Assembly (NCBI GenBank): GCA_947623875.1
Contig: CANQII010000008.1
Span: 1-32,801, forward strand
Length of the DNA stretch: 32,801 nucleotides
Reading direction: 5' to 3'
DNA from: an uncultured Oscillospiraceae bacterium
Lineage (GTDB): Bacteria; Bacillota; Clostridia; Oscillospirales; Oscillospiraceae
Positions 1 to 7,437 of the stretch are shown piece by piece; position 1 is the stretch's first letter; each line of letters begins with the position of its first letter. Below the pieces are notes generated by a model that made no database searches, was not told the DNA's origin, and was given only the letters and a program-made list of their open reading frames with translations. The translations under genes and the position numbers were made by a program.

Positions 1-389
1 ACATCGGCAACATCCACAAGTACGCCCGCAAGGAAGACATTCCAGACCGCACTCTCTTTGTGATCACCACCGATGGCATGGAGAACGCCAGCCACCGCTA
101 CGACTACAAGAAGGTGAAGGAGATGATCGAGCGCCAGAAGGAGAAATACGGCTGGGAGTTCCTCTTCCTGGGCGCCAACATCGATGCCGCGAAAGAGGCT
201 GCCCGCATCGGCATCAACGCAGACCGGGCCGTGACCTATCTCAACGATGAAGTAGGCACCTCCCTGAACTACAACGTGATCAGCGCCGCCGTCTCCCACG
301 TCCGCTCCTGCGCCGCACCCATGGCCGCAGACTGGAAGGCGGAGATTGAGGAGGACGTGAAGCGTCGCAGCCAAAAGAAGAGCAAGTAA
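1..389 (+). CDS. von Willebrand factor A domain protein (C-terminal part)
   Basis: The reading frame is open from base 3 (reading I-G-N-I-H-K-Y) and ends at TAA 387-389, so the true start lies before the window and about 128 residues are visible. The visible part contains a vWA-like strand and metal-site segment (LFVITTDGMENAS), a helix and a second strand (WEFLFLGANIDAAKEA), as in the last third of a Rossmann-type vWA fold. It ends in a basic tail (RRSQKKSK). No membrane segment is visible here. Such proteins usually mediate metal-dependent protein contacts; the partner cannot be told from this fragment. A GTG at 60 is an internal codon, not a start. Confidence 0.8.
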   Translation, partial: IGNIHKYARKEDIPDRTLFVITTDGMENASHRYDYKKVKEMIERQKEKYGWEFLFLGANIDAAKEAARIGINADRAVTYLNDEVGTSLNYNVISAAVSHVRSCAAPMAADWKAEIEEDVKRRSQKKSK

Positions 390-428
390 TCCCGCCGGAC
401 CGGTACCCAAAAGCAGAGCATCCCCACA

Positions 429-486
429 CCGCCCTTTGCGAGCTTGGCACATTTTGAGCTCGCAAAGGGCGGCATTTTGCGCTTTT
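429..486 (+). terminator. Intrinsic terminator after the vWA gene
   Basis: A perfect 16-bp stem (429-444 with 457-472) encloses a 12-base loop and is followed by T-rich sequence (CATTTTGCGCTTTTT). It lies 40 bases after the vWA stop. Confidence 0.85.
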
Positions 487-603
487 TACAGGGTTTCCCA
501 GAACAAAAACGCTGGAAAGTGGGAAGAATGAAAAAATACTTTAGTGTGCTGGTGTGGATTTCGCCAAAATAGGATTGGCTGCAGATAAAACTTTCGGCGA
601 CTC

Positions 604-632
604 TTGCAAAATCCGCCGGAAGGCTGTATGAT
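604..632 (+). promoter_or_regulatory. Promoter of the phosphatase/nucleotidase gene
   Basis: TTGCAA (604-609), a 17-base spacer and TATGAT (627-632) match a sigma-A promoter. A short hairpin GCAAGG/CCTTGC (641-656) lies in the leader, and the ribosome site AAGGAAGG (670-677) precedes the ATG at 685. Confidence 0.65.
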
Positions 633-684
633 GTGAAGTGGCAAGGGCCACCTTGCCGCTATTTTAACGAAGGAAGGCAGAACT

Positions 685-3600
685 ATGACGAAATTCAGAA
701 AGACCGTAGCAATTCTGCTGGCGTTGGTTTTGGTGCTGTGCACCGGTCTCCCCGCTATGGCGGCGGAGTCCACTGACGCTGCCACCAACACCACAGCGGA
801 CAGCGCAACCACTACCGAGGTTGCAGCTGTCGAGGGCAAGCTTGTCGAAGCGAATAAGTACGGCAACCTGGTCCTGGACATTGACCCGCAAACGATCCTG
901 GACGCCGGATATGAATACGGCGACATCGTAAGCCTGGAGATCAACGGCACCGCCTATGAGATGCCGATGGGCACCAGCTACAGTGATGTAGACGTTGGTT
1001 CCATGGTTCTCTGTGTTGTTCCAGATTCGAAGGATGATGAGGGCAACGATGTGCCTGGCTCTGTTGTCGCCGCCATCAACAAGGGCGACATGGCCTCTAC
1101 CCTTGAGATTGCCGTTAAGGTAGTCGCTGAGGACAAGTCCGTCTCCTGGACCAATAAGGACGGTACTGCGTTTGATCCCAGCACTGTTACAGTGAAGATC
1201 AGTATGGCGGAAAAGGGAGGCTATGCTGCCGAGTACCTGATTCACCAGCTGACCCGCACTAACGTCCGGGACGACTATGCCTCCGATGAGATCTTTGCCA
1301 ACTTCCGTGCGATCCCCAGCGTCCCCGCTGCATACCGCACCAGCAGCCCCGTGAACAACGAACTGGGCCGCGCCGCCTATGCCGATGACCTCATCGAGGC
1401 TGCCGGTGTAAAGGCTGTTCTGAACCTGGCAGATAACGATGAGATGATTAAAGGCTATATCGCTGCCGAAGGTTTTGATTCCCCCTATTACAAGTCCCTC
1501 TTCGAGGCTGGCAAGGTAAAGGCCCTGAATCTGGGCATTGATGAAACTGCTGACGACTACAAGGCTGGCCTGGCAGAAGGTTTCCGCTTCCTGGCTGCCA
1601 ACGAGGGTCCCTATGCCATCCACTGCACCGAGGGCAAGGACCGCGCCGGTTTTGTCTCCGCTCTGCTGGAGTGCCTGATGGGTGCCACCTATCAGAAGGT
1701 AGTTGCAGACTACATGGTGTCCTATGAGAACTACTTCCATGTGGATCCCGAGAAGGACAGCGAGAAGTACAATGCCATCGCTGAGAGCAACATCGTAAAG
1801 ACCCTTGAGACCCTCGCCGGTGAGGATGCCGCCAAGGCTGACCTGGCTGCTGCTGCTGAGACCTATCTGAAGGACATCGGCCTCACCGCAGACGAGATCA
1901 CCGCTCTGAAGACCAACCTGGCTGTGGAAGCTCCCGCCCCTGCTGAGAGCACCGAGCCCGCAGAGAGCACTGCTCCCACTGAGAGCGCTGAGCCCGCTGA
2001 GAGCACCGCTCCTGCTGAGAGTGAAGCCCCCGCTGAGAGCACCGCTCCTGAGGCCTCCGGCAATGTGGTCATCCTGCACTCCAACGACGTCCACGGCGCG
2101 ATTGAAGGCTATGCCACCATGGCCGCTCTGAAGGCGTACTATGAGGCCAAGGGCGATGCCGTCCTCGTGGTAGATGCCGGCGACTATATCCAGGGCACCA
2201 CCTATGTCAGTGAGTCCCAGGGCGCCACTGCCATCGAGCTCATGAACCTGGCCGGCTATGACTTCGCCGCTCTGGGCAACCACGAGTTCGACTATGGCTT
2301 CGAGAACCTGAAGACCATCATGGAGAAGGCCGACTTCCAGGTCCTCTCCGCAAACACCCTCTATGACGGCGCTGCCGCTTTCGGCACCCACGCTGTGGTA
2401 GAGAAGAACGGCGTAAAGATCGGTATCTTCGGCATGGAGACCCCCGAGACCGCCACCAAGGCCCACCCCGCCAAGATCAAGGGCGTGACCTTCTCCTCCA
2501 GCGTTGAGATGTATGCCTGCGCTCAGGCAGAAGTTGCCGCTCTGGAAGCTGAGGGCTGCGACTACATCATCTGCATCGGCCACCTGGGCGTGGATGATGA
2601 GACCGCTACCACCGCCAACCGCTCCATCGACCTGCTGGGCAGCGTCACCGGCATCGATGTGTTCATCGATGGCCACTCCCACAGCACCATCGAGGACATC
2701 GAGGGCAAGATCGGCACCGATACCAACAAGGTGGGCGACACCTATGTGACCTCCACCGGCACCGGATTTAATAACTACGGCGTTGTAACCATCGCCAAGG
2801 ACGGCACCATCACCACCGAGCTGATCTCCAAAGAGGATGCAGCAAAACTCGTAACGCCCGATGAGACCGTGAAGGCCCGCGCTGACGCCATCATGGCAGA
2901 GATCGAGGCCAAGTACGGCGCCACCTTCGCCAAGACCGAAGTTCTGCTGAATGGCGAGCGGGAGCCTGGCAACCGCACCGAAGAGACCAACCTGGGCGAC
3001 CTTATCACCGATGCCATCCTGTGGTCTGCTACCAAGGACGGCGGACTTGAGGTGGACGCAGACCATGTTGTGGCCATCACCAACGGCGGCGGCATCCGTG
3101 CCACCATCGAGGCCGGCGACATCAGCCGCAACGATGTGCACACCGTGCTGCCCTTCGGCAACACCGTGGCCATCGTGTACGTGAAGGGCTCCACCCTTCT
3201 GGAAGTCCTTGAGGCCTCCACTTCCAGCGCACCTGAGGCTCTTGGCGGCTTCCCGCAGGTTGCCGGCATCAACTTCACCGTTGACACCTCTATCCCGTAC
3301 GATCAGGGCGAGCTCTATCCGGGTTCCACCTACTATGCTCCTGCCAGCATCAAGCGTGTCACCATCCAGAGCATTAACGGCCAGCCGTTTGATCCGGATG
3401 CCACCTATGCAGTGGTTACCAACGACTTCTGCGCTGCCGGCGGCGACACCTATTATGCCTTCTCCGTTGCCACTGTGATGGACACTGGCACCGCAATGGA
3501 TGTGGCCCTCATGGACTACATCGAAGAGGAGCTGGACGGCGTTGTCACCGCAGCGGACTACGGTGAGCCCAGAGGCAGCATCACTGTGAGCGCAGCTGCC

Positions 3601-3759
3601 GCCACTGAGCCCGAGCCGGAGACCACTCCCGCTCCCGAGCCGCAGGTTCCTGACGACAACGTCCCGCCCACCGGCGATGTGTCCATGGTCATCTGGTTCG
3701 CTCTGGCCGCCCTGTCCGGCACCGGCCTTGTGGCCACCAAGAAGCGCAAGGAAGACTGA
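685..3759 (+). CDS. Cell-wall-anchored tyrosine phosphatase-like / 5'-nucleotidase fusion
   Basis: 1024 residues. A signal peptide (about 1-26, ending AMAAES) is followed by a segment (about 50-165) that resembles the C-terminal barrel of SAM hydroxide adenosyltransferases (YGNLVLDID at the start). A Y_phosphatase3-type domain (about 170-405) has the loop HCTEGKDRAG with nucleophile Cys314 and Arg320. A Ser/Pro/Glu-rich linker of ESTAP-type repeats (about 413-457) leads to a UshA-like metallophosphatase: NDVHG (Asp468, His470), DAGD (Asp500), GNHE (His533), GHSH (His664, His666) and the nucleotide-binding part NGGGIR (800-805). The end has VPPTGD (993-998), a hydrophobic segment and KKRKED, a variant sortase signal. 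Expected role: surface release of phosphate and nucleosides from nucleotides, perhaps with a second phosphoester substrate. Its own promoter and terminator make it a single-gene unit. The domain calls for nucleotidase and phosphatase are firm; the N-terminal barrel is tentative. Confidence 0.9.
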   Translation: MTKFRKTVAILLALVLVLCTGLPAMAAESTDAATNTTADSATTTEVAAVEGKLVEANKYGNLVLDIDPQTILDAGYEYGDIVSLEINGTAYEMPMGTSYSDVDVGSMVLCVVPDSKDDEGNDVPGSVVAAINKGDMASTLEIAVKVVAEDKSVSWTNKDGTAFDPSTVTVKISMAEKGGYAAEYLIHQLTRTNVRDDYASDEIFANFRAIPSVPAAYRTSSPVNNELGRAAYADDLIEAAGVKAVLNLADNDEMIKGYIAAEGFDSPYYKSLFEAGKVKALNLGIDETADDYKAGLAEGFRFLAANEGPYAIHCTEGKDRAGFVSALLECLMGATYQKVVADYMVSYENYFHVDPEKDSEKYNAIAESNIVKTLETLAGEDAAKADLAAAAETYLKDIGLTADEITALKTNLAVEAPAPAESTEPAESTAPTESAEPAESTAPAESEAPAESTAPEASGNVVILHSNDVHGAIEGYATMAALKAYYEAKGDAVLVVDAGDYIQGTTYVSESQGATAIELMNLAGYDFAALGNHEFDYGFENLKTIMEKADFQVLSANTLYDGAAAFGTHAVVEKNGVKIGIFGMETPETATKAHPAKIKGVTFSSSVEMYACAQAEVAALEAEGCDYIICIGHLGVDDETATTANRSIDLLGSVTGIDVFIDGHSHSTIEDIEGKIGTDTNKVGDTYVTSTGTGFNNYGVVTIAKDGTITTELISKEDAAKLVTPDETVKARADAIMAEIEAKYGATFAKTEVLLNGEREPGNRTEETNLGDLITDAILWSATKDGGLEVDADHVVAITNGGGIRATIEAGDISRNDVHTVLPFGNTVAIVYVKGSTLLEVLEASTSSAPEALGGFPQVAGINFTVDTSIPYDQGELYPGSTYYAPASIKRVTIQSINGQPFDPDATYAVVTNDFCAAGGDTYYAFSVATVMDTGTAMDVALMDYIEEELDGVVTAADYGEPRGSITVSAAAATEPEPETTPAPEPQVPDDNVPPTGDVSMVIWFALAALSGTGLVATKKRKED

Positions 3760-3799
3760 TTCCAGTTTGGAATTGAGTCTGAATTGAATCGCCACTGAC

Positions 3800-3850
3800 A
3801 AGCGGCGGTGTACCACCCGGATCCCGGGCGGCACACCGCCGCTTCTTTGC
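3800..3850 (+). terminator. Terminator hairpin after the nucleotidase gene
   Basis: A 12-bp stem (3800-3811 with 3833-3844) carries a nested CCCGG/CCGGG hairpin in its loop and is followed by CTTTGC. The T-run is weak, but the hairpin sits 41 bases after the stop and between convergent genes. Confidence 0.6.
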
Positions 3851-3928
3851 GAATATGGGGTGTTCACAGGCGCTGTATGCGCCTGTGGGCGGGAGTGTCT
3901 GGAGAGATACGGTCTGCCAGATGAGTCC

Positions 3929-5152
3929 TCAGCGGGCTCTCCGGAACCAGTAGAACACGCCGACGGCGATGGTTTCCACGATGAAAGCGCCGTAGCAGAC
4001 GTACTCCAGCCTGGAGACGCGATCAAAGGACTTCTCACATTCGGTGCCTGTCAGGACGGTGATGGGCAGCAGGGTATCGTTATTCCCGTAGGAGATCCGA
4101 TTGATATCGTAGTTGCGCTTGTGATAGGAGCAGAGAACCTTGCCGGCGCACTCCAGGGTGACGATGTCGTCATCCCGCTCCGGCTCATCGGGGTCTGGGA
4201 AGTATGGGTGGCCTGCGACATCAATGGGCTGCTCCATGAACGCCACAAAGCTGTCGTAGTCCGTGAAGATCTGCGCCTCTGCGAAGAGGAAGGGATCGCT
4301 GACTAAGATCCCCAGCCCCACGCCGGTGAGCACCCACAGGATGGCCAGAACGATGGCGCAGCGGGAGAGCAGCTTCCGATTGCGGGTGAAGCGGGCAGAG
4401 ACCTCCTCGGTGCTGGCGAGATAGCCCTTGCGGACCAGCATCGGGACTACCGCCAGACCCCGTACGAGGGCGTAGAGTACCAACACAGCGCAGACCCCGA
4501 GAGCACCAAAGAACAGGAGAGAGGAGGTGCTGAGCCCCCAATCGTCTGCCAACAGCATGGGAGCGATGAAGCCCAGCAGCGCGGCGGTGCACCCGAAGCT
4601 CAGAGAGGCCAGGCGGAACACCTTCTCCCGGTATGCGGCGCACTCCTCTGGGGTGAGCAGATCCTCATCCAAATCCGCTACGGCCCGGGTGATGGCGATT
4701 GCCTGACAGATCACGCCGGCGGCCAGAAAGACGATGCCCAGGAGAAAACCCGGTGTGCTCCGATAGAACACCTGGTTGCAGATCAGCGCCACTACAAGGC
4801 CCAGGACTGCAATGCCCATGGCGATATAGGTGAAGGTGCTGTACCGGGTGAGGGCGGTTTTGATGAGACGCTGGCGCTCTTTGATGGCCTTGGGAGAGGG
4901 CTTCTCCTCGGTGGGTTCCGCCTGTGCCTGCTGGACAGGGGAATTCCGGCGGCCCCGGAGGAGCTCATCACAGGTGACGCCGAAGATCTCTGCCAGCACC
5001 GGGATCACGGAGAGGTCCGGTGCGCCGTCATCCCGCTCCCAGCGGGAGACGGTCTTGTCTGATACGTGGAGCCGGTCTGCCAGGTCCTTCTGGGTCATGC
5101 CAGAGGCCTTGCGGAGGGCGGCGATGAACGAGCCTAAAGAATTATGTTCCAT
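3929..5152 (-). CDS. XRE-family regulator with six-helix membrane domain
   Basis: 407 residues. Residues 1-68 form a classic Cro/C1 helix-turn-helix (LRKASGMTQKDLADRLHVSD, then TVSRWERDDGAPDLSVIPVL). After a short linker come about six hydrophobic segments (near 100-125, 130-150, 180-200, 210-235, 260-285 and 385-402), so the DNA-binding head is tethered to the membrane. A hydrophilic loop of about 90 residues lies between the last two segments and could be a sensing part. The ATG is set by AAAAGGAGG (complement of 5161-5169), 8 bases upstream. This architecture is common in clostridia, usually without a known ligand. The gene stands alone and converges on the nucleotidase gene. Confidence 0.88.
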   Translation of the reverse strand: MEHNSLGSFIAALRKASGMTQKDLADRLHVSDKTVSRWERDDGAPDLSVIPVLAEIFGVTCDELLRGRRNSPVQQAQAEPTEEKPSPKAIKERQRLIKTALTRYSTFTYIAMGIAVLGLVVALICNQVFYRSTPGFLLGIVFLAAGVICQAIAITRAVADLDEDLLTPEECAAYREKVFRLASLSFGCTAALLGFIAPMLLADDWGLSTSSLLFFGALGVCAVLVLYALVRGLAVVPMLVRKGYLASTEEVSARFTRNRKLLSRCAIVLAILWVLTGVGLGILVSDPFLFAEAQIFTDYDSFVAFMEQPIDVAGHPYFPDPDEPERDDDIVTLECAGKVLCSYHKRNYDINRISYGNNDTLLPITVLTGTECEKSFDRVSRLEYVCYGAFIVETIAVGVFYWFRRAR

Positions 5153-5235
5153 AAAGGAGACCTCCTTTTGTCTGGATCTGGCTGTATTCTACCGTTCCGA
5201 GAGGGAGAATACCACCCTGGAGATGGGGAATGGAC

Positions 5236-5250
5236 TCTCGAAATGCGAGA
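5236..5250. promoter_or_regulatory. Inverted repeat, possible XRE operator
   Basis: TCTCG-AAATG-CGAGA (5236-5250) lies about 85 bases upstream of the XRE start, where autoregulation by an XRE dimer would be expected. Position and symmetry are the only evidence. Confidence 0.25.
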
Positions 5251-5411
5251 ATTTGCTGCTTGAGCAGAAAATAGAACAAGAAAAGTGCGGATTGGAACAA
5301 TAGCGGGAAAGCATGGGGGCAGTGCCTTTTTCCAACGAACGGCAGCTTCCCGCAGGTGGCCATAGAGTTTGTCTGTGAGGGGTGAGACGACACGCACAGA
5401 AGAAGTCAAGG

Positions 5412-5440
5412 TTGCGGATGCAGCAGATTTGTAGTATAAC
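5412..5440 (+). promoter_or_regulatory. Promoter of the tRNA-like RNA
   Basis: TTGCGG (5412-5417), exactly 17 bases, then TATAAC (5435-5440). The first base of the tRNA-like acceptor stem (G5447) falls 7 bases after the -10 box, where transcription would start. Confidence 0.6.
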
Positions 5441-5446
5441 AGAGCA

Positions 5447-5513
5447 GACAGGTAGTAGTTCACAGGAGAACGCCCGCTTGGGAAATCACGGTTCGACTCC
5501 GGGCACCTGTCCA
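5447..5513 (+). ncRNA. tRNA-Gly-like RNA lacking its anticodon (tRNA remnant or derived sRNA)
   Basis: The 67 bases keep most tRNA hallmarks. GACAGGT (5447-5453) pairs with ACCTGTC (5505-5511); a D-arm has GTTC (5458-5461) against GAAC (5468-5471) with an ACAGGA loop; a T-arm has GGTTCGACTCC (5490-5500); and CCA is at 5511-5513. The D-arm matches tRNA-Gly. Between the 5' anticodon strand CCCGC (5473-5477) and the later GGG, about 7 bases are missing; restoring CCCAAGC after CTT would recreate a CCC anticodon loop, a GCGGG strand and a normal 74-base length. As it stands there is no anticodon stem-loop, so it cannot decode. Instead GCCCG (5472-5476) can pair with CGGGC (5500-5504). It may be a dead tRNA gene or an expressed tRNA-derived RNA; intact promoter and terminator leave the second open. 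Confidence 0.55.
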
Positions 5514-5545
5514 GCCGCAGGAGGAAATGCCTCTTGCGGCTTTTT
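5513..5545 (+). terminator. Terminator of the tRNA-like RNA
   Basis: AGCCGCAGGAGG (5513-5524) pairs with CCTCTTGCGGCT (5530-5541) with one G-T wobble and a 5-base loop, followed by TTTTT. The stem begins at the last base of the CCA, as is usual for a single-tRNA unit. Confidence 0.8.
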
Positions 5546-5747
5546 GAGCCTTTCTGATACTATGCTCTCTTGTATGGTGAAGACTGGCTGGCCTACGTCC
5601 AGCCGGGAGGATCAGGCGGGAGTGTACAACAGACTGCTGGAGTTTGCAAGTACTATTCGATGTAAGACTTCTTTCCACGGGCGACAGCGTTCCCAGAAGT
5701 AAAGTTTTACATTCTCTGTTTTATCGGGAAAATTTCGGCGAGGGTCT

Positions 5748-5775
5748 TGCATCATTGGCGATCTTGTGCTAATAT
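5748..5775 (+). promoter_or_regulatory. Promoter of the Rpn-family gene
   Basis: TTGCAT (5748-5753), 16 bases, TAATAT (5770-5775). The ribosome site AAGGAGGAGG (5800-5809) follows before the ATG at 5819. Confidence 0.5.
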
Positions 5776-5818
5776 ACAGGTGGACGAAGGTTCTTCGACA
5801 AGGAGGAGGTCACTTATC

Positions 5819-6787
5819 ATGACTGAAAAAACTGACCTAGCAAAGACCATCCTGGCAGCAGGCGATGAACCCAATCTCGACAAGCAGTCAGTCAATATCC
5901 TGAAGCACAAGTGTATTTTGGCAAACATCATTCGCGAAGTGATTCCTGAATTTAAAGGCATGTCTGTCAGTGAAGTTGAGACACACATCGGTAGAGTTGA
6001 GGCGTTGAGTCATCCGCTTGATGACAATTATGCCGAATCGAGCGTCAACGATATTGTTGAAATGAAGAACACCGTGTCAAAATCCATAAATGACGGAGAC
6101 ATCTATTACGATGTATATTTCGATGCTTTTGTGGACAAAGAAAGCGAGCGGATCAAACTGATCGTTAACATGGAGATTCAGAATGACTTTTACCCAGGAT
6201 ACCCAATTGCTCGTCGGGCAGGCTATTACTCAGCGCGTGCTATTACCGATCAACGAGGAACAGTCTTCAAAGACCAAGAGTATGACAAGATCAGGAAAGT
6301 ATATTCGATCTGGATCTGCCCCAAGCCTTCAAAGGAGACCGCAGGAGAAGTACGCGAGATTGGTCTCCAGGAAAAGCCGAACGAAAAGCTGACCCCTCTT
6401 CCGCCTGAGACATATCAAATTATGTCAATTTTCATCGTGTATTGCTGTGATCCGTCTGTTGGATGTGAAAACACCTTAGCCGATTTTTGCAGCACACTGT
6501 TTTCCGCAGGCCTTTCGGCTGACGAGCGCAATGCAAAGTTGGCCGAAAAGTATCATATCCCAGATGAAATTCGCAAGGAGGTTATCAAGATGGGAGTTAT
6601 CGGCGAAGCCTATCTGCAAACCGGTATTGAGCAGGGCATTGAGATGGGGGAGGAGCGTGCGAGCAACCGCCTTCTCTTTGAAACACTGAAGGCAGGTGTC
6701 AGTATCTCCAAGGTAGCTCAGATTTACAATACAACCGAAGCGGAGGTCCTGGACTTTTGCCGTAAAAACAACCTTTCCCCGGCTTAA
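5819..6787 (+). CDS. Rpn family recombination-promoting nuclease / putative transposase
   Basis: 322 residues from ATG 5819, chosen because AAGGAGGAGG lies 9 bases upstream; an earlier in-frame start lacks a ribosome site. The core matches the PD-(D/E)XK fold of the Rpn/YhgA group: Asp in YFDAFVD (about residue 102) and the pair LIVNMEIQND (about 115-124), followed by YPGYPIARRAGYYSARAI, which is typical of the family. The C-terminus (about 270-322) has the usual GIEQGIEMGEERA coiled helix and a small HTH-like tail (VSISKVAQIYNTTEAEVLDF). Family members are DNA endonucleases linked to recombination and often spread by transfer. Codon use is visibly less GC-rich than in neighbouring genes, and the gene sits next to a tRNA-like locus, which suggests acquisition. 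Confidence 0.85.
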   Translation: MTEKTDLAKTILAAGDEPNLDKQSVNILKHKCILANIIREVIPEFKGMSVSEVETHIGRVEALSHPLDDNYAESSVNDIVEMKNTVSKSINDGDIYYDVYFDAFVDKESERIKLIVNMEIQNDFYPGYPIARRAGYYSARAITDQRGTVFKDQEYDKIRKVYSIWICPKPSKETAGEVREIGLQEKPNEKLTPLPPETYQIMSIFIVYCCDPSVGCENTLADFCSTLFSAGLSADERNAKLAEKYHIPDEIRKEVIKMGVIGEAYLQTGIEQGIEMGEERASNRLLFETLKAGVSISKVAQIYNTTEAEVLDFCRKNNLSPA

Positions 6788-6811
6788 GGAATTCATAGCA
6801 GGTCAAACTAT

Positions 6812-6846
6812 GGGCGTGCCATCACGGTACGCCCTCTCTTTTTGCT
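6812..6846 (+). terminator. Terminator after the Rpn-family gene
   Basis: GGGCGTGCC (6812-6820) pairs with GGTACGCCC (6826-6834) over 9 bp around a 5-base loop, followed by TCTCTTTTTGC. Confidence 0.8.
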
Positions 6847-7437
6847 TACTGTCCTCCACACAAAGACGCTCCCCAGTAAATCCCCGAGAGAATCACTATG
6901 AACTTCAAAAATGTCCGAGTTATAAGGATAGCTCTTTCTCGGTCAACGATCTCCTACCATCCCCCGCATCAGAGTATGCCTGCTTGTCGGAAGAGATGAT
7001 GGAAGATCAGGGAATTCTTAGGCAAACGGCTGGCATACTCAATCTCTAGTGCATTGGTATCGAGTCGCAGTTACGTTTGGTAACGGCAAAGGAAACGCCT
7101 CCAACATCGCATGAGAGAGCAGGTGGGGAGAACTTCTTGCAAAAGATGATTCTTGCCGGAAAAGTTGCTCTTCCCCAAAATTGTACAATGAAGAGGACGC
7201 GTTTGGACCGGTGTGCCCGGGAAAATCGTGCAAAATGCCGGTAGACAGATGGGAGATGACCTGGTACAATCCGGGGCCGCTGGGAGAGACCAGCCAATGC
7301 AAACTTTCGAAAGCCCCCGATGGCAGCACAGTGCAAGGTATCGGACCCTGGCTTTCCTCACAGTCCCCCTGGAAACAGGCGCCCTTGCTCCATACAGGCT
7401 GCGGCCTGTGCCCGGGACGGACAGGGAGAACTACTAC
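6847..7437. other. Non-coding stretch upstream of the alpha-amylase
   Basis: About 590 bases with no convincing gene: the open frames here lack ribosome sites and read as low-quality protein. Items seen are a 10-base palindrome ATTGTACAAT (7180-7189), a small hairpin GTTAC/GTAAC (about 7071-7085) and an extended -10 promoter candidate TGGTACAAT (7262-7270) about 170 bases before the amylase start. Confidence 0.4.

Noticed and set aside
1913-2060. Repetitive sequence that could look like a CRISPR or satellite repeat
   Set aside because: It encodes the in-frame Glu-Ser-Thr-Ala-Pro linker of the nucleotidase fusion; the repeats are codon-based and imperfect.
664-4038. 1124-residue open frame on the minus strand across the nucleotidase gene
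   Set aside because: It lies antisense to a gene with clear domains, is extremely rich in Gly/Val/Ala from complementary codons, and has no ribosome site or family motif.
5382-5702. 106-residue open frame overlapping the tRNA-like RNA
   Set aside because: It runs through the tRNA-like element and its terminator, and its start has no ribosome site.
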